Assembly (NCBI RefSeq): GCF_029892565.1
Contig: NZ_JARXVH010000027.1
Coordinates: 32,700-96,699, forward strand
Reading direction: 5' to 3'
From: Streptomyces pseudovenezuelae
Lineage (GTDB): Bacteria > Actinomycetota > Actinomycetes > Streptomycetales > Streptomycetaceae
Length of the DNA stretch: 64,000 nt
Every line of letters begins with the position of its first letter. Position 1 is the first letter of the stretch. Positions 24,607-33,805 of this stretch are shown here, one piece after another. The position numbers and the translations under genes are program-made. The notes under the pieces are model-generated. The model was given only the letters and a program-made list of their open reading frames with translations, did no database searches and was not told the origin of the DNA.

Positions 24607-24635
24607 ACGGCCCGGCATCCTTCCTGCCGGGCCGT
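24607..24635 (+). terminator. Terminator after rseP
   Basis: An 11-bp perfect stem (ACGGCCCGGCA / TGCCGGGCCGT) with a 7-base loop, followed by TCTCC, 17 bases after the rseP stop codon. It suggests that ispG has its own promoter in the remaining 124 bases. Confidence 0.7.
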
Positions 24636-24759
24636 TCTCCATTGAGTGGGTTTAACCAGTGGGATGTGCCCGGCCCCCCGCCGGTGACGTAATCTCGAAG
24701 CCTGGAGCCCGTTGTTCCGGGACCGGGGCCTTGATCCACGACTTGGGGTTGCACAGCAG

Positions 24760-25917
<1,158 letters not shown>

Positions 25918-25920
25918 GTA

Positions 25921-26018
25921 TCGTCCTCGCCGTATCAACGCCGGTCGGCATCTTTCAGCCCGTCCGGCGTTGAGGACGAGGCCGTTCAGGCCGAAGCGGG
26001 GGCCTGGGGGCGGCAGAT
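25921..26018 (+). repeat. Intergenic hairpin and dispersed repeat after ispG
   Basis: Directly after ispG lies a stem (CAACGCCGG 25936-25944 with CCGGCGTTG 25964-25972) flanked by further complementary arms TCGTCCTC (25921-25928) and GAGGACGA (25973-25980). It can serve as terminator. The stretch from 25953 (TTTCAGCCCGTCCGGCGTTG...) to about 26018 (...GGGGGCGGCAG) matches from memory a repeat found between genes in many Streptomyces genomes. The rest of the gap to 26145 shows nothing else clear. Confidence 0.6.
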
Positions 26019-26145
26019 CGCCAGAGGCGGAACGGCATCCGACGCAAGCTACTGAAGGACCGGCAGCACAAACCGGGGCGGCACCGCTCAGCTTCCGCAG
26101 GTACAGTGCGGGGATCAGCAGAACCCTCAGGGTGAGGCCCCGCAC

Positions 26146-26994
26146 GTGTTGACCCAGACCACCTCCCGAGTGCTCGAACCGAGCGACCTGGAAGCGGCGC
26201 TCGCCGTCCTGAACCGCGAGCCCGTCGCGAACGCCTTCGTGACGTCCCGGGTCCAGATCGCCGGCCTCGACCCCTGGCGGCTCGGCGGCGAGATGTGGGG
26301 CTTCTACGAGGACGGCATGCTGACGTCCCTCTGCTACGCGGGCGCCAACCTGGTCCCCATCTGCGCCACCCCCAAGGCCGTACGGTCCTTCGCGGACCGC
26401 GCGCGCCGGGCCGGCCGCCGCTGCTCCTCCGTCGTCGGCCCCGCCGAAGCCGTCTCCCAGCTGTGGCGGCTCCTCGAACCGAGCTGGGGCCCGGCCCGCG
26501 AGGTCCGTTCCCGCCAGCCCCTCATGGTCGCCGACCGCATGCCCGTCGACATCGCCCCGGATCCCTACGTCCGCCGCATCCGCAAGGACGAGATGGACAC
26601 GATCATGCCGGCCTGCGTGGCGATGTTCACCGAGGAGGTCGGCGTCTCCCCGCTGGCCGGCGACGGCGGCCTCCTCTACCAGGCCCGGGTCGCCGAACTC
26701 GTAAGCGCCGGCCGCTCGTTCGCCCGCGTCGACGAACACGGCAAGGTCGTCTTCAAGGCCGAGATCGGCGCGGCCACCTCGCGGGCCTGCCAGATCCAGG
26801 GCGTGTGGGTGGCCCCCGAATACCGGGGGAGAGGCGTCGCGGCCCCCGGCATGGCAGCGGTCCTGCGCTACGCCCTGGCCGACGTGGCCCCCCTGGTGAG
26901 CCTGTACGTCAACGACTTCAACACCCCGGCGAGGCGGACGTACCACCGCGTGGGCTTCCAGGAGATCGGCGCCTTCATGAGCGTCCTGTTCTAG
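26146..26994 (+). CDS. GNAT acetyltransferase with N-terminal DUF4081-type domain
   Basis: A 282-residue protein. The C-terminal half (~140-282) is a GNAT fold: QIQGVWVAPEYRGRGVAAPGM holds the acetyl-CoA pyrophosphate loop (RGRGVA), and NDFNTPARRTYHRVGFQEIG the final strand-helix. The N-terminal half (AALAVLNREPVANAFVTSRV, GEMWGFYEDGMLTSLCYAGANLVPI) matches the DUF4081 type that accompanies GNAT domains in actinobacteria. It starts with GTG behind GGTGAGG; TTG is the next codon. The substrate is unknown. It stands alone between ispG and another GNAT gene. Confidence 0.82.
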   Translation: MLTQTTSRVLEPSDLEAALAVLNREPVANAFVTSRVQIAGLDPWRLGGEMWGFYEDGMLTSLCYAGANLVPICATPKAVRSFADRARRAGRRCSSVVGPAEAVSQLWRLLEPSWGPAREVRSRQPLMVADRMPVDIAPDPYVRRIRKDEMDTIMPACVAMFTEEVGVSPLAGDGGLLYQARVAELVSAGRSFARVDEHGKVVFKAEIGAATSRACQIQGVWVAPEYRGRGVAAPGMAAVLRYALADVAPLVSLYVNDFNTPARRTYHRVGFQEIGAFMSVLF

Positions 26995-27058
26995 TCACCA
27001 TCAGCCACTTGCAACCCGCACCAGGCAGACGACCGGCACCCCCCTGTACCCTCCCCGC

Positions 27059-27589
27059 ATGGACCTCGTCATCGGCCCCCTCGACCTCTCCGCCCACGTC
27101 GACGAGGCCCTCGCCGTCCAGGCCGTAGCCTTCGGACTCGGCGCAGACGAAGTAGCCGTACGCCGCCAGATCGTCCTCCGCCACATGACCCACCCCGGTG
27201 CGAGGGCCCTGGGCGCGACCGTCGGACGACACCTCGTCGGGTTCGTCTACGGCATGCCGAACGACCGCGGTCACTGGTGGTCCACCGTCGTCGAGCCGTA
27301 CCTCCATGAACAGGGCCACGACAACTGGCTCGACGACTCCTTCGTGATCACCGAGCTGCACGTCCACCCGGCCCACCAGAGCCGGGGCATCGGCCGCTCC
27401 CTGATCACCACGATCACCGACTCCGCCGCCGAGCCCCGCTCGATCCTCTCCGCGATCGACACCGACAGCCCGGCCCGCGGCCTCTACCACTCCCTCGGCT
27501 ACCAGGACCTGGCCCGCCGCGTCCTCTTCCCGAGCGCCCCGAAGCCGTACGCGGTCATGGGGGCACCCCTCCCACTCCGCCGCCGATAA
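27059..27589 (+). CDS. GNAT-family N-acetyltransferase
   Basis: A 176-residue GNAT protein. FVITELHVHPAHQSRGIGRSLI (residues ~99-120) carries the acetyl-CoA-binding loop (QSRGIG), and DTDSPARGLYHSLGYQDL is the usual last motif. The ATG has no ribosome binding site; TACCCT, a possible -10 element, ends eight bases before it, suggesting a leaderless transcript. The gap to the upstream GNAT gene is 64 bases. Substrate unknown. Confidence 0.8.
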   Translation: MDLVIGPLDLSAHVDEALAVQAVAFGLGADEVAVRRQIVLRHMTHPGARALGATVGRHLVGFVYGMPNDRGHWWSTVVEPYLHEQGHDNWLDDSFVITELHVHPAHQSRGIGRSLITTITDSAAEPRSILSAIDTDSPARGLYHSLGYQDLARRVLFPSAPKPYAVMGAPLPLRRR

Positions 27590-27662
27590 CCGATTTCCAC
27601 CCCCGCAGCGCGCCCGGCTAACCTCCTAGCCATCACCCTTTTCCGGCAGGAGTACAAGAACC

Positions 27663-29366
27663 ATGGCGAACGCACCGGTCCAGCGCATGTCCCAGTTGAT
27701 GGCGAAGACGTTGCGCGACGACCCGGCGGACGCCGAGGTCCTCAGTCACAAGCTCCTCGTCCGGGCCGGTTACGTCCGCCGCACCGCGGCCGGCATCTGG
27801 TCCTGGCTGCCGCTGGGCAAGAAGGTGCTGTCCAACGTCGAGCGGATCGTGCGTGAGGAGATGGACGCGATCGGCGCCCAGGAGGTGCTGCTCCCCGCGA
27901 TCCTGCCCCGGGAGCCGTACGAGGCGACCGGCCGCTGGGACGAGTACGGCCCCGAGCTGTTCCGCCTCCAGGACCGCAAGGGCGGCGACTACCTGCTCGG
28001 CCCGACCCACGAGGAGATCTTCACCCTGCTGGTGAAGGACCAGGCGTCCTCCTACAAGGACCTGCCGGTCATCCTCTACCAGATCCAGAACAAGTACCGC
28101 GACGAGGCCCGCCCCCGCGCCGGCATCCTGCGCGGCCGCGAGTTCCTGATGAAGGACTCGTACTCCTTCGACACGGAGGACGAGGGTCTCGCCAAGTCGT
28201 ACGCCCTGCACCGCGAGGCCTATCAGCGGATCTTCGAGCGCCTCGGCCTCGACTACCGCATCTGCGCCGCCACCGCGGGCGCGATGGGCGGCTCCAAGTC
28301 GGAGGAGTTCCTGGCACCGGCCGAGGCCGGCGAGGACACCTTCGCGGACTGCCCCAACTGCGACTTCGCGGCCAACACCGAAGCGATCTCGTACGAGTTG
28401 AAGCCGGTGGACGCGGCCGGCGTGCCCGCCCTCGAAGAGATCCCGACCCCCGACACCCCCACCATCGAGACCCTCGCCGCCCACCTCGGCGTCCCGGCCT
28501 CCGCCACCCTGAAGAACCTCCTGGTGAAGGTCGACGGCGAGATCGTCGCCGTCGGCGTGCCCGGCGACCGCGAGGTCGACATGGACAAGGTCGAGGCCCA
28601 TTTCGCCCCCGCCGCAGTCGAGTTGGTGACGGCGGAGGACTTCACCGGCCGTCCCGACCTCGTCCGCGGTTACGTCGGTCTGCAGGGCCTGGGCGAGAAG
28701 GTCACGTACATCGCCGACCCGCGCGTGGCCCCCGGCACGTCCTGGATCACGGGTGCCAACAAGGAGCACACGCACGCGAAGAACGTCGTCGCCGGGCGGG
28801 ACTTCGAGGTCGACACGTACGTCGACGTCGTGGTCGTGCAGGAGGGCGACCCCTGCCCGAAGTGCGGTACCGGCCTCAAGCTCGACCGTGCCATCGAGAT
28901 CGGCCACATCTTCCAGCTGGGCCGCAAGTACGCCGACGCCCTCAAGCTCGACGTCCTCGGCCGGCAGGGCAAGCCGGTCCGCGTCACCATGGGCTCTTAC
29001 GGCATCGGCGTCTCCCGCGCGGTCGCGGCCCTCGCCGAGCAGACCGCCGACGAGCACGGCCTGGTCTGGCCCCGCGAGGTCGCCCCGGCCGACGTGCACG
29101 TCGTCGCGGCCGGCAAGGCCCTCCAGATCGAACTCGCCCTCGACGTCTCCGAGAAGCTGCGCGCCGCAGGACTGCGCGTCCTGGTCGACGACCGGGCCGG
29201 TGTCTCCCCGGGCGTGAAGTTCACGGACGCCGAACTCATCGGCGTACCGCAGATCCTGGTGGCCGGCCGCCGTTCCGCAGAGGGCGTCCTGGAGCTCAAG
29301 GACCGCAAGTCCGGTGAGCGCGAGGAGCTGACGGTGGACGAGGCGATCGCCCGCCTCACCGCCTGA
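27663..29366 (+). CDS. proS: Prolyl-tRNA synthetase
   Basis: A 567-residue class II aminoacyl-tRNA synthetase, bacterial long form. Motif 2 region LGPTHEEIFTLL and RDEARPRAGILRGREFLMKDSYSF (~110-165) is followed by the inserted YbaK-type editing domain (~225-390, clearing Ala-tRNAPro) and the C-terminal anticodon-binding domain (HVVAAGKALQIELALDVSEKLRAAG to the end). Motif 3 (GSYGIGVSRAVAALAEQ) precedes it. The start follows AGGAG. A short IR (GGCTA..TAGCC, 27616-27631) upstream may belong to its promoter region. Confidence 0.97.
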   Translation: MANAPVQRMSQLMAKTLRDDPADAEVLSHKLLVRAGYVRRTAAGIWSWLPLGKKVLSNVERIVREEMDAIGAQEVLLPAILPREPYEATGRWDEYGPELFRLQDRKGGDYLLGPTHEEIFTLLVKDQASSYKDLPVILYQIQNKYRDEARPRAGILRGREFLMKDSYSFDTEDEGLAKSYALHREAYQRIFERLGLDYRICAATAGAMGGSKSEEFLAPAEAGEDTFADCPNCDFAANTEAISYELKPVDAAGVPALEEIPTPDTPTIETLAAHLGVPASATLKNLLVKVDGEIVAVGVPGDREVDMDKVEAHFAPAAVELVTAEDFTGRPDLVRGYVGLQGLGEKVTYIADPRVAPGTSWITGANKEHTHAKNVVAGRDFEVDTYVDVVVVQEGDPCPKCGTGLKLDRAIEIGHIFQLGRKYADALKLDVLGRQGKPVRVTMGSYGIGVSRAVAALAEQTADEHGLVWPREVAPADVHVVAAGKALQIELALDVSEKLRAAGLRVLVDDRAGVSPGVKFTDAELIGVPQILVAGRRSAEGVLELKDRKSGEREELTVDEAIARLTA

Positions 29367-29455
29367 CGCCCTGATTTAAGGCACCTCTCAGGGAGTTCTG
29401 CCGAGGCGTATGGGTGCCTCACAGACTTCTCTCAGGCTGTTCCCCGACCGTAGTG

Positions 29456-29472
29456 GGTGACACAGAGTCACC
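29456..29472. promoter_or_regulatory. Inverted repeat before flavin/redox operon
   Basis: GGTGAC and GTCACC are separated by ACAGA, three bases before the GGGAGGGG ribosome binding site of the Ser-rich-protein gene. It may be an operator or an mRNA hairpin that limits access to the ribosome binding site. The protein that would bind it is unknown. Confidence 0.35.
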
Positions 29473-29488
29473 AGGGAGGGGAACGGCC

Positions 29489-29839
29489 ATGAACAGCAGG
29501 GAACGAGGTGCCGCAGCCACGGTCCGCAGAGGGGCCCGGCGCACGGCGGCGACAGCGGCGGCGGTCACCTTGGCGGCCGCCGCCGGGATGTTCGCGCTCA
29601 TCGGCACGATGGACACGGACACGAGCGCGTCCTCGACGACCACGAGCAGCGACAGCAGCACGACGGACTCGTTCACGTCGAGCAGCTCGTCCAACGGCGG
29701 TTCGTCGACGGACAGTTCGACGAGCGACAGCTCCTCGTCGTCCTCGACCGACAGCTCCTCGTCGAGCGGCTCGTCCTCCAGCGGCGGCCTCACCTCCTCC
29801 AGCGGCGGTTCCACCGACTCCACGTCGGGGGCGTCGTGA
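29489..29839 (+). CDS. Ser/Thr-rich membrane-anchored protein ending in DSTSGAS
   Basis: A 116-residue protein of unknown function, first gene of the redox operon. The N-terminus is basic (RERGAAATVRRGARR), then a hydrophobic segment at ~19-41 acts as signal anchor, and the remaining 75 residues are almost only Ser, Thr, Asp and Gly. The last seven residues, DSTSGAS, resemble the ApbE flavin-attachment motif (D-x-x-S/T-G-A-T) with Ser for the acceptor Thr. The next gene encodes ApbE and starts on the stop codon of this one (TGATG). No FMN-binding domain is present. Covalent flavinylation is a hypothesis; the tail may simply be a flexible spacer. ATG 29489 follows a strong GGGAGGGG. Confidence 0.7.
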   Translation: MNSRERGAAATVRRGARRTAATAAAVTLAAAAGMFALIGTMDTDTSASSTTTSSDSSTTDSFTSSSSSNGGSSTDSSTSDSSSSSSTDSSSSSGSSSSGGLTSSSGGSTDSTSGAS

Positions 29840-30816
29840 TGACCACCGCCCCGCGCATCACTCCGCGCACCACGGCCGCCACCGAGTGGCGTGCCCTCGG
29901 CACCGGCGTCCGCCTGGTCGTCACCGACCCGGCCCTGCTCGACTCCTGCAACCTGCTGCTCGCCCGGCACCTCGCCGAGGTGGACGCGGCCTGCAGCCGC
30001 TTCCGTGCCGACTCCGAACTCGCCGCCCTCGACACCACCGACGGCCGCCCGGTCCGGGTCAGCCCGCTGCTCGCCCAGGCCCTCGAAGTCGCCCTGCGCG
30101 CGGCCGAGTCGACCGACGGAACCGTCGACCCCACGGTCGGTTCGGCGATGGACGCGATCGGCTACGACCGTGACTTCACGCTGGTCCAGGAGGACGACCG
30201 GCCGGTCCGGCTCACCGTGAAGCGGGCCCCGGGCTGGCGCACGGTCCGCCTGGACCTCGCGTCGGACACGGTCACCGTCCCGGCGGGCGTCCGCCTCGAC
30301 CTGGGCGCGACCGCCAAGGCCTGGGCCGCCGACCGGGCCGCCACGATGCTCGCGGAGACGGCCGGCTGCGGAGTGCTGGTGAGCCTCGGCGGCGACACGG
30401 CCGTCGCGGGCGAGTCCCCCGCGGACGGCTGGCAGATCCGCGTCCAGGACGTGACCGGCGCGGTCGACCGGACGCCAACTCAGGGACCGTACGCCACAGT
30501 CGGCCTGCGCAGCGGCGGCCTCGCCACCTCGGGCACGGCCGCCCGCAACTGGCGCCGAGGCGGCCACGACCTCCACCACATCGTCGACCCCCGCACCGGC
30601 CTCCCCGTCCGCTCCCCATGGCGCACGGTCTCGGTCGCGGCCTCCACCTGCGCCGACGCGAACGCGGCGACCACGGCGGCCCTGGTGAAGGGCGCGGACG
30701 CGGAACGCTGGCTGACCCAACGGGGCCTGCCTGCACGGCTGGTGGCACACAGCGGGGCGGTCGTCACGACACCCGGCTGGCCCACGGACCGCGCCGACCT
30801 GGAGGCAGCCGCATGA
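29839..30816 (+). CDS. apbE: FAD:protein FMN transferase
   Basis: A 325-residue ApbE-family enzyme, which transfers FMN from FAD to Ser/Thr of target proteins with Mg2+. Family motifs: ACSRFRADSELAALD early, VDPTVGSAMDAIGYD, RLDLGATAKAWAADRAA (~154-170), VSLGGDTAVAG and LATSGTAARNW...HHIVDPRTG. There is no signal peptide or lipobox, in contrast to periplasmic ApbE lipoproteins, so it appears cytoplasmic. GTG 29836 is an alternative start; ATG 29839 overlapping the previous stop is preferred. It overlaps the membrane cytochrome-like gene by four bases. The genetic link suggests that a protein of this operon is its target. Confidence 0.88.
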   Translation: MTTAPRITPRTTAATEWRALGTGVRLVVTDPALLDSCNLLLARHLAEVDAACSRFRADSELAALDTTDGRPVRVSPLLAQALEVALRAAESTDGTVDPTVGSAMDAIGYDRDFTLVQEDDRPVRLTVKRAPGWRTVRLDLASDTVTVPAGVRLDLGATAKAWAADRAATMLAETAGCGVLVSLGGDTAVAGESPADGWQIRVQDVTGAVDRTPTQGPYATVGLRSGGLATSGTAARNWRRGGHDLHHIVDPRTGLPVRSPWRTVSVAASTCADANAATTAALVKGADAERWLTQRGLPARLVAHSGAVVTTPGWPTDRADLEAAA

Positions 30817-31394
30817 GCTCCGAGATCCTCTGGTACGCCAACCGCGCCACCGGCGCCGTCTGCCTGGTCCTCTTCACGGTCGTCGTCCTGCTCGGCATAG
30901 CCGTCCGCCTGAGAACCCGGCTCCCCGGCCTGCCCCGGTTCGGCACGGTCTCCCTCCACCGCAGCCTCTCCCTCTCCGCCATGGCCTTCCTGGCCCTGCA
31001 CATCGCGTTCGCGGTGATCGACAGCTACGTCGACATCACGGTCGTGGACGCCGTCGTCCCGTTCGCCTCGAACTACCAGCCGCTGTGGCTGGGCCTCGGC
31101 ACGGTCGCCCTCGACCTGATGCTCGCCGTCGTGATCACCAGCCTGCTCCGCGCCCGGATGGGCCACCGCGCCTGGCGCGCCGTGCACTGGCTCGCGTACG
31201 CCTCCTGGCCGGTCGCCCTCGTCCACGGCATCGGCATCGGCACGGACACCGGCGCCGACTGGATGACCTGGCTGACCGTCTCCTGCGTGACGGCGGTCGT
31301 CGCCGCCATCGGCATCCGCCTCGCGGCCTCCGCCCGCGCCGCCCGCCGCACCCCCGCCGCCCTGCTGCGCACGGCCGAAGGAGCCCGCTCATGA
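30813..31394 (+). CDS. Ferric-reductase-like haem b membrane protein
   Basis: A 193-residue integral membrane protein with five or six hydrophobic helices. Two conserved His-bearing helices, LHRSLSLSAMAFLALHIAF (~48-67) and RAWRAVHWLAYASWPVALVHGIG (~112-134), match the bis-haem ligands of the ferric reductase-like transmembrane domain; each helix has two His. No NAD(P)H/FAD domain is attached, so electrons must come from a partner, presumably the NuoF-like protein and ferredoxin encoded next. Start and stop overlap the neighbours by four bases each (ATGA), so the operon is tightly coupled. Confidence 0.85.
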   Translation: MSSEILWYANRATGAVCLVLFTVVVLLGIAVRLRTRLPGLPRFGTVSLHRSLSLSAMAFLALHIAFAVIDSYVDITVVDAVVPFASNYQPLWLGLGTVALDLMLAVVITSLLRARMGHRAWRAVHWLAYASWPVALVHGIGIGTDTGADWMTWLTVSCVTAVVAAIGIRLAASARAARRTPAALLRTAEGARS

Positions 31395-32608
31395 CCGCGA
31401 CCTTCCCCGACCTGTACATGTCCCCGCGCCTGCTCGCCCCCGGCGGCACCCCGGCCGACCTCGCCACGCACCAGCAGCGGTACGGGCCCCTGGCGTACGG
31501 CGATCCGGACGGCGTCCTGCGCGCGGTCGCGGAGTCCGGGCTCACCGGGCGCGGGGGAGCGGCGTTCGCGGTGTACCGCAAGCTGGTCGCGGTCGCCGAC
31601 GCGGGCCGCCGCACCGGCCGAGCCCCCGTGGTTGTCGCCAACGGCGCCGAGGGCGAGCCCGCCAGCCACAAGGACAAGACGCTGCTGCGCCTCTCGCCCC
31701 ACCTGGTCCTGGACGGACTGCAGATCGCCGCGCAGGCGGTCGGCGCGGACGAGGCCCATCTCGCGGTCGAGGACGGCGCCTCCTACCTGGAGGCCGCGTT
31801 GGCCCGGCGTAGCGACCCGCTCCGTGTCAACGTCGTACGGGTGCCGAAGCGGTTCCTGTCGGGGCAGTCCTCGGCGCTGGCCCAGTACATCTCCGGGGCC
31901 GCCGCGCTGCCGGCCCACCAGGACCCGCCGGTGCGCGAACGCGGGGTGCGCCGGGCACCGACCCTCGTCCAGAACGTCGAGACGCTGGCCCACGTCGCCC
32001 TGGTCGCCCGCTACGGCGCCGACTGGTTCCGCACCGCGGGCACCCCCGCTCAACCCGGCAGCGCCCTGTGCACGGTTCACGTCCCCGGGCGTGAAGTCCG
32101 GGTCGTGGAAGCCCCGTTCGGCATGCCACTGGGCCGAATCCTCCCCATAGAAGCCACCACCTCCGCCGTCCTGCTCGGCGGCTACCACGGCACCTGGATC
32201 CCGTCCCCCGAGGCAGCCCAACTCCCCCTGGACGCAACCACCATGGGCGCCGGCGTCCTGGCCGCCCTCCCCACCACCCACTGCGGCCTCACCGAAACCG
32301 CCCGAGTCCTGCGCTACCTGGCCCTCCAGTCAGCAGGCCAGTGCGGCCCCTGCCTCAACGGCCTCCCGCGCATGGCCGCCGCGTTCCAGTCCCTGGCCGT
32401 GCCCGGCCCCCAGGGCACCACCCGCACGGACATCGCCCGCTGGGCAGGCCTGGTGGAGGGCAGAGGTGCCTGCCACCACCCTGACGGCACAACCCGCCTG
32501 GTCCGCAGCGCACTTACGACGTTCGCCTCGGAACTAGACGCCCACGCAAGGGGTTTGTGCACGGCAACCGACCGCACACCACTACTCCCAGTCCCCCAGG
32601 AGAGCTGA
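31391..32608 (+). CDS. NuoF-like NADH/FMN iron-sulfur flavoprotein
   Basis: A 405-residue protein related to the 51-kDa subunit of NADH dehydrogenase. GLTGRGGAAFAVYRKL (~50-65) and NGAEGEPASHKDKTLL bind FMN and NADH, a SLBB-like section follows, and the C-terminal iron-sulfur region reads SAGQCGPCLNG. Canonical NuoF has SCGxCxPCR plus one distant Cys; here Cys318, Cys321 and Cys361 remain but the first ligand is Ala315. The cluster may be [3Fe-4S], have a non-Cys ligand, or be absent. It is much more likely an NAD(P)H:ferredoxin-type module than a complex I part, since no other nuo gene is near. Start overlaps the upstream gene. Confidence 0.85.
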   Translation: MTATFPDLYMSPRLLAPGGTPADLATHQQRYGPLAYGDPDGVLRAVAESGLTGRGGAAFAVYRKLVAVADAGRRTGRAPVVVANGAEGEPASHKDKTLLRLSPHLVLDGLQIAAQAVGADEAHLAVEDGASYLEAALARRSDPLRVNVVRVPKRFLSGQSSALAQYISGAAALPAHQDPPVRERGVRRAPTLVQNVETLAHVALVARYGADWFRTAGTPAQPGSALCTVHVPGREVRVVEAPFGMPLGRILPIEATTSAVLLGGYHGTWIPSPEAAQLPLDATTMGAGVLAALPTTHCGLTETARVLRYLALQSAGQCGPCLNGLPRMAAAFQSLAVPGPQGTTRTDIARWAGLVEGRGACHHPDGTTRLVRSALTTFASELDAHARGLCTATDRTPLLPVPQES

Positions 32609-32609
32609 C

Positions 32610-32819
32610 GTGACCCACCCCGCTCAGCACATCGACATCGACTGGGCCGCCTGCCAAGGGCACGGCCTGTGCGCCGAGTTGCTCCCCGACCACATCACCC
32701 TCGACGAATGGGGCTACCCGCTGGTGGAGGGGACGCCGGTCCCGGCCCGCACGGCAAAGCGGGCCCGCAGAGCAGCGGAAGACTGCCCGGTCCTAGCTTT
32801 GAAATTGGCGATGAGGTAA
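32610..32819 (+). CDS. Small [3Fe-4S] ferredoxin
   Basis: A 69-residue ferredoxin of the type often serving actinobacterial P450s. The ligands are Cys15 and Cys21 in ACQGHGLC and Cys59 in DCPVLAL; the position of the missing fourth Cys (His18) indicates a [3Fe-4S] cluster. The GTG start lies two bases after the NuoF-like stop, so the pair should work together: the flavoprotein reduces the ferredoxin, or the reverse. No P450 gene is nearby; the membrane haem protein of the same operon is the nearest acceptor. Confidence 0.88.
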   Translation: MTHPAQHIDIDWAACQGHGLCAELLPDHITLDEWGYPLVEGTPVPARTAKRARRAAEDCPVLALKLAMR

Positions 32820-32825
32820 CGCCCT

Positions 32826-32872
32826 AAAGGGGCGCGGGGAACTGCGCGACCAGCCCCCACTCACCCGCAGCC
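32826..32872 (-). repeat. Dispersed intergenic repeat, copy B
   Basis: Inverted copy of the element at 7015-7061: AAAGGGGCGCGGGGAACTGCG at the left, CACCCGCAGCC at the right. It fills most of the 65-base gap between the convergent ferredoxin and pseudokinase genes and could act as transcription end point for either. Confidence 0.75.
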
Positions 32873-32884
32873 AAACAACAATCC

Positions 32885-33778
32885 CTACAGCCACCCGGCA
32901 AACTCCAGCAACAACTCGGCATCCGTCAACCGCCCCACGCGCAGTGCCCGCACACCTGACTCAACAGCCCGAAACAACGTCCACCCCCGCAACCGCTCCT
33001 GATCCACCTCCAACGACTCGGCAAGCCGCTTGACCCGCCGCCGAGTAGTCCCCGCCCCCGAAGGTGAAGCAATCACGTCCTCCACCCGATCCCGAACCAA
33101 CCGCGCCAGATCAAACGCACACTCACCCACCACCGGATCAGGCCCCACGGCCAACCAAGGCACCCGCTCACCCGCCAGCACCTTGCTCTGCCGAAAAGTC
33201 CCATGCAGCAACCGCACCTCAGGCGGCGCAGCCAACAACTCCTCCCGAGCACCAAGCGCCGCATCGACCAGCGAGACCACGTCCCCGCCGGCCCCCGCCT
33301 TCATGGCCTCCGCCTGTCGCCCGGTCCGCTCGGCCACGGTCTCGAAAACATGCCCACCCGGCGGCTCCACCCAAAGCCGTCGCAACGCCCCCGCCGCCTC
33401 AAGCAACGCCTTCGCCTCGGGCAACGACCGCACCGAAACATCGGGATGCAACCGCTCCAGCAACAGCACCCCTTCACCCCCGGCCCCGTCCAGCAACTGC
33501 ACAGCACCGCGCCCGCCCCAGTGCGCCAGCGCGACCCGCTCACTCTGCGGACGAGCCCGAGGCGGCGCCAGCTTGAGCACGGCCGGCGTCCCGTCGGTCC
33601 GCCGCACCAGCACCACCAGGCTGCTGCGCCCACCCGGTACCTGCACCCGCTCCACGGTCAACTCGCGTAGCGCGACGGCCTGCTGCGCCGCCGTGGGCAG
33701 CTTCTCCAACCAGTCGTCACCGTCCGGTGCCGTCTCACCGAGCGCCCTCACCAGACGCTGCGGCGGTTCGAAAGCCAT
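32885..33778 (-). CDS. Aminoglycoside-phosphotransferase-fold pseudokinase
   Basis: A 297-residue protein of the APH/hydroxyurea-kinase fold. The N-lobe has AVLKLAPPRARPQSE with the expected nucleotide-binding Lys, and VGECAFDLARLVRDRV matches the family region after the Mg loop. Both catalytic signatures are changed: the HGDxxxxN motif reads HGTFRQSKVL (Asp replaced by Thr194) and the IDP loop reads AVGPDP (Asp replaced by Gly212). Phosphotransfer by the normal mechanism is therefore unlikely; a regulatory or ligand-binding role is inferred. I recall the same substituted motif in homologues next to rimP in other Streptomyces, so this is not recent decay. Confidence 0.75.
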   Translation of the reverse strand: MAFEPPQRLVRALGETAPDGDDWLEKLPTAAQQAVALRELTVERVQVPGGRSSLVVLVRRTDGTPAVLKLAPPRARPQSERVALAHWGGRGAVQLLDGAGGEGVLLLERLHPDVSVRSLPEAKALLEAAGALRRLWVEPPGGHVFETVAERTGRQAEAMKAGAGGDVVSLVDAALGAREELLAAPPEVRLLHGTFRQSKVLAGERVPWLAVGPDPVVGECAFDLARLVRDRVEDVIASPSGAGTTRRRVKRLAESLEVDQERLRGWTLFRAVESGVRALRVGRLTDAELLLEFAGWL

Positions 33779-33805
33779 ACGCGAGCAGTTCCTTTCCCCT
33801 ACGCG

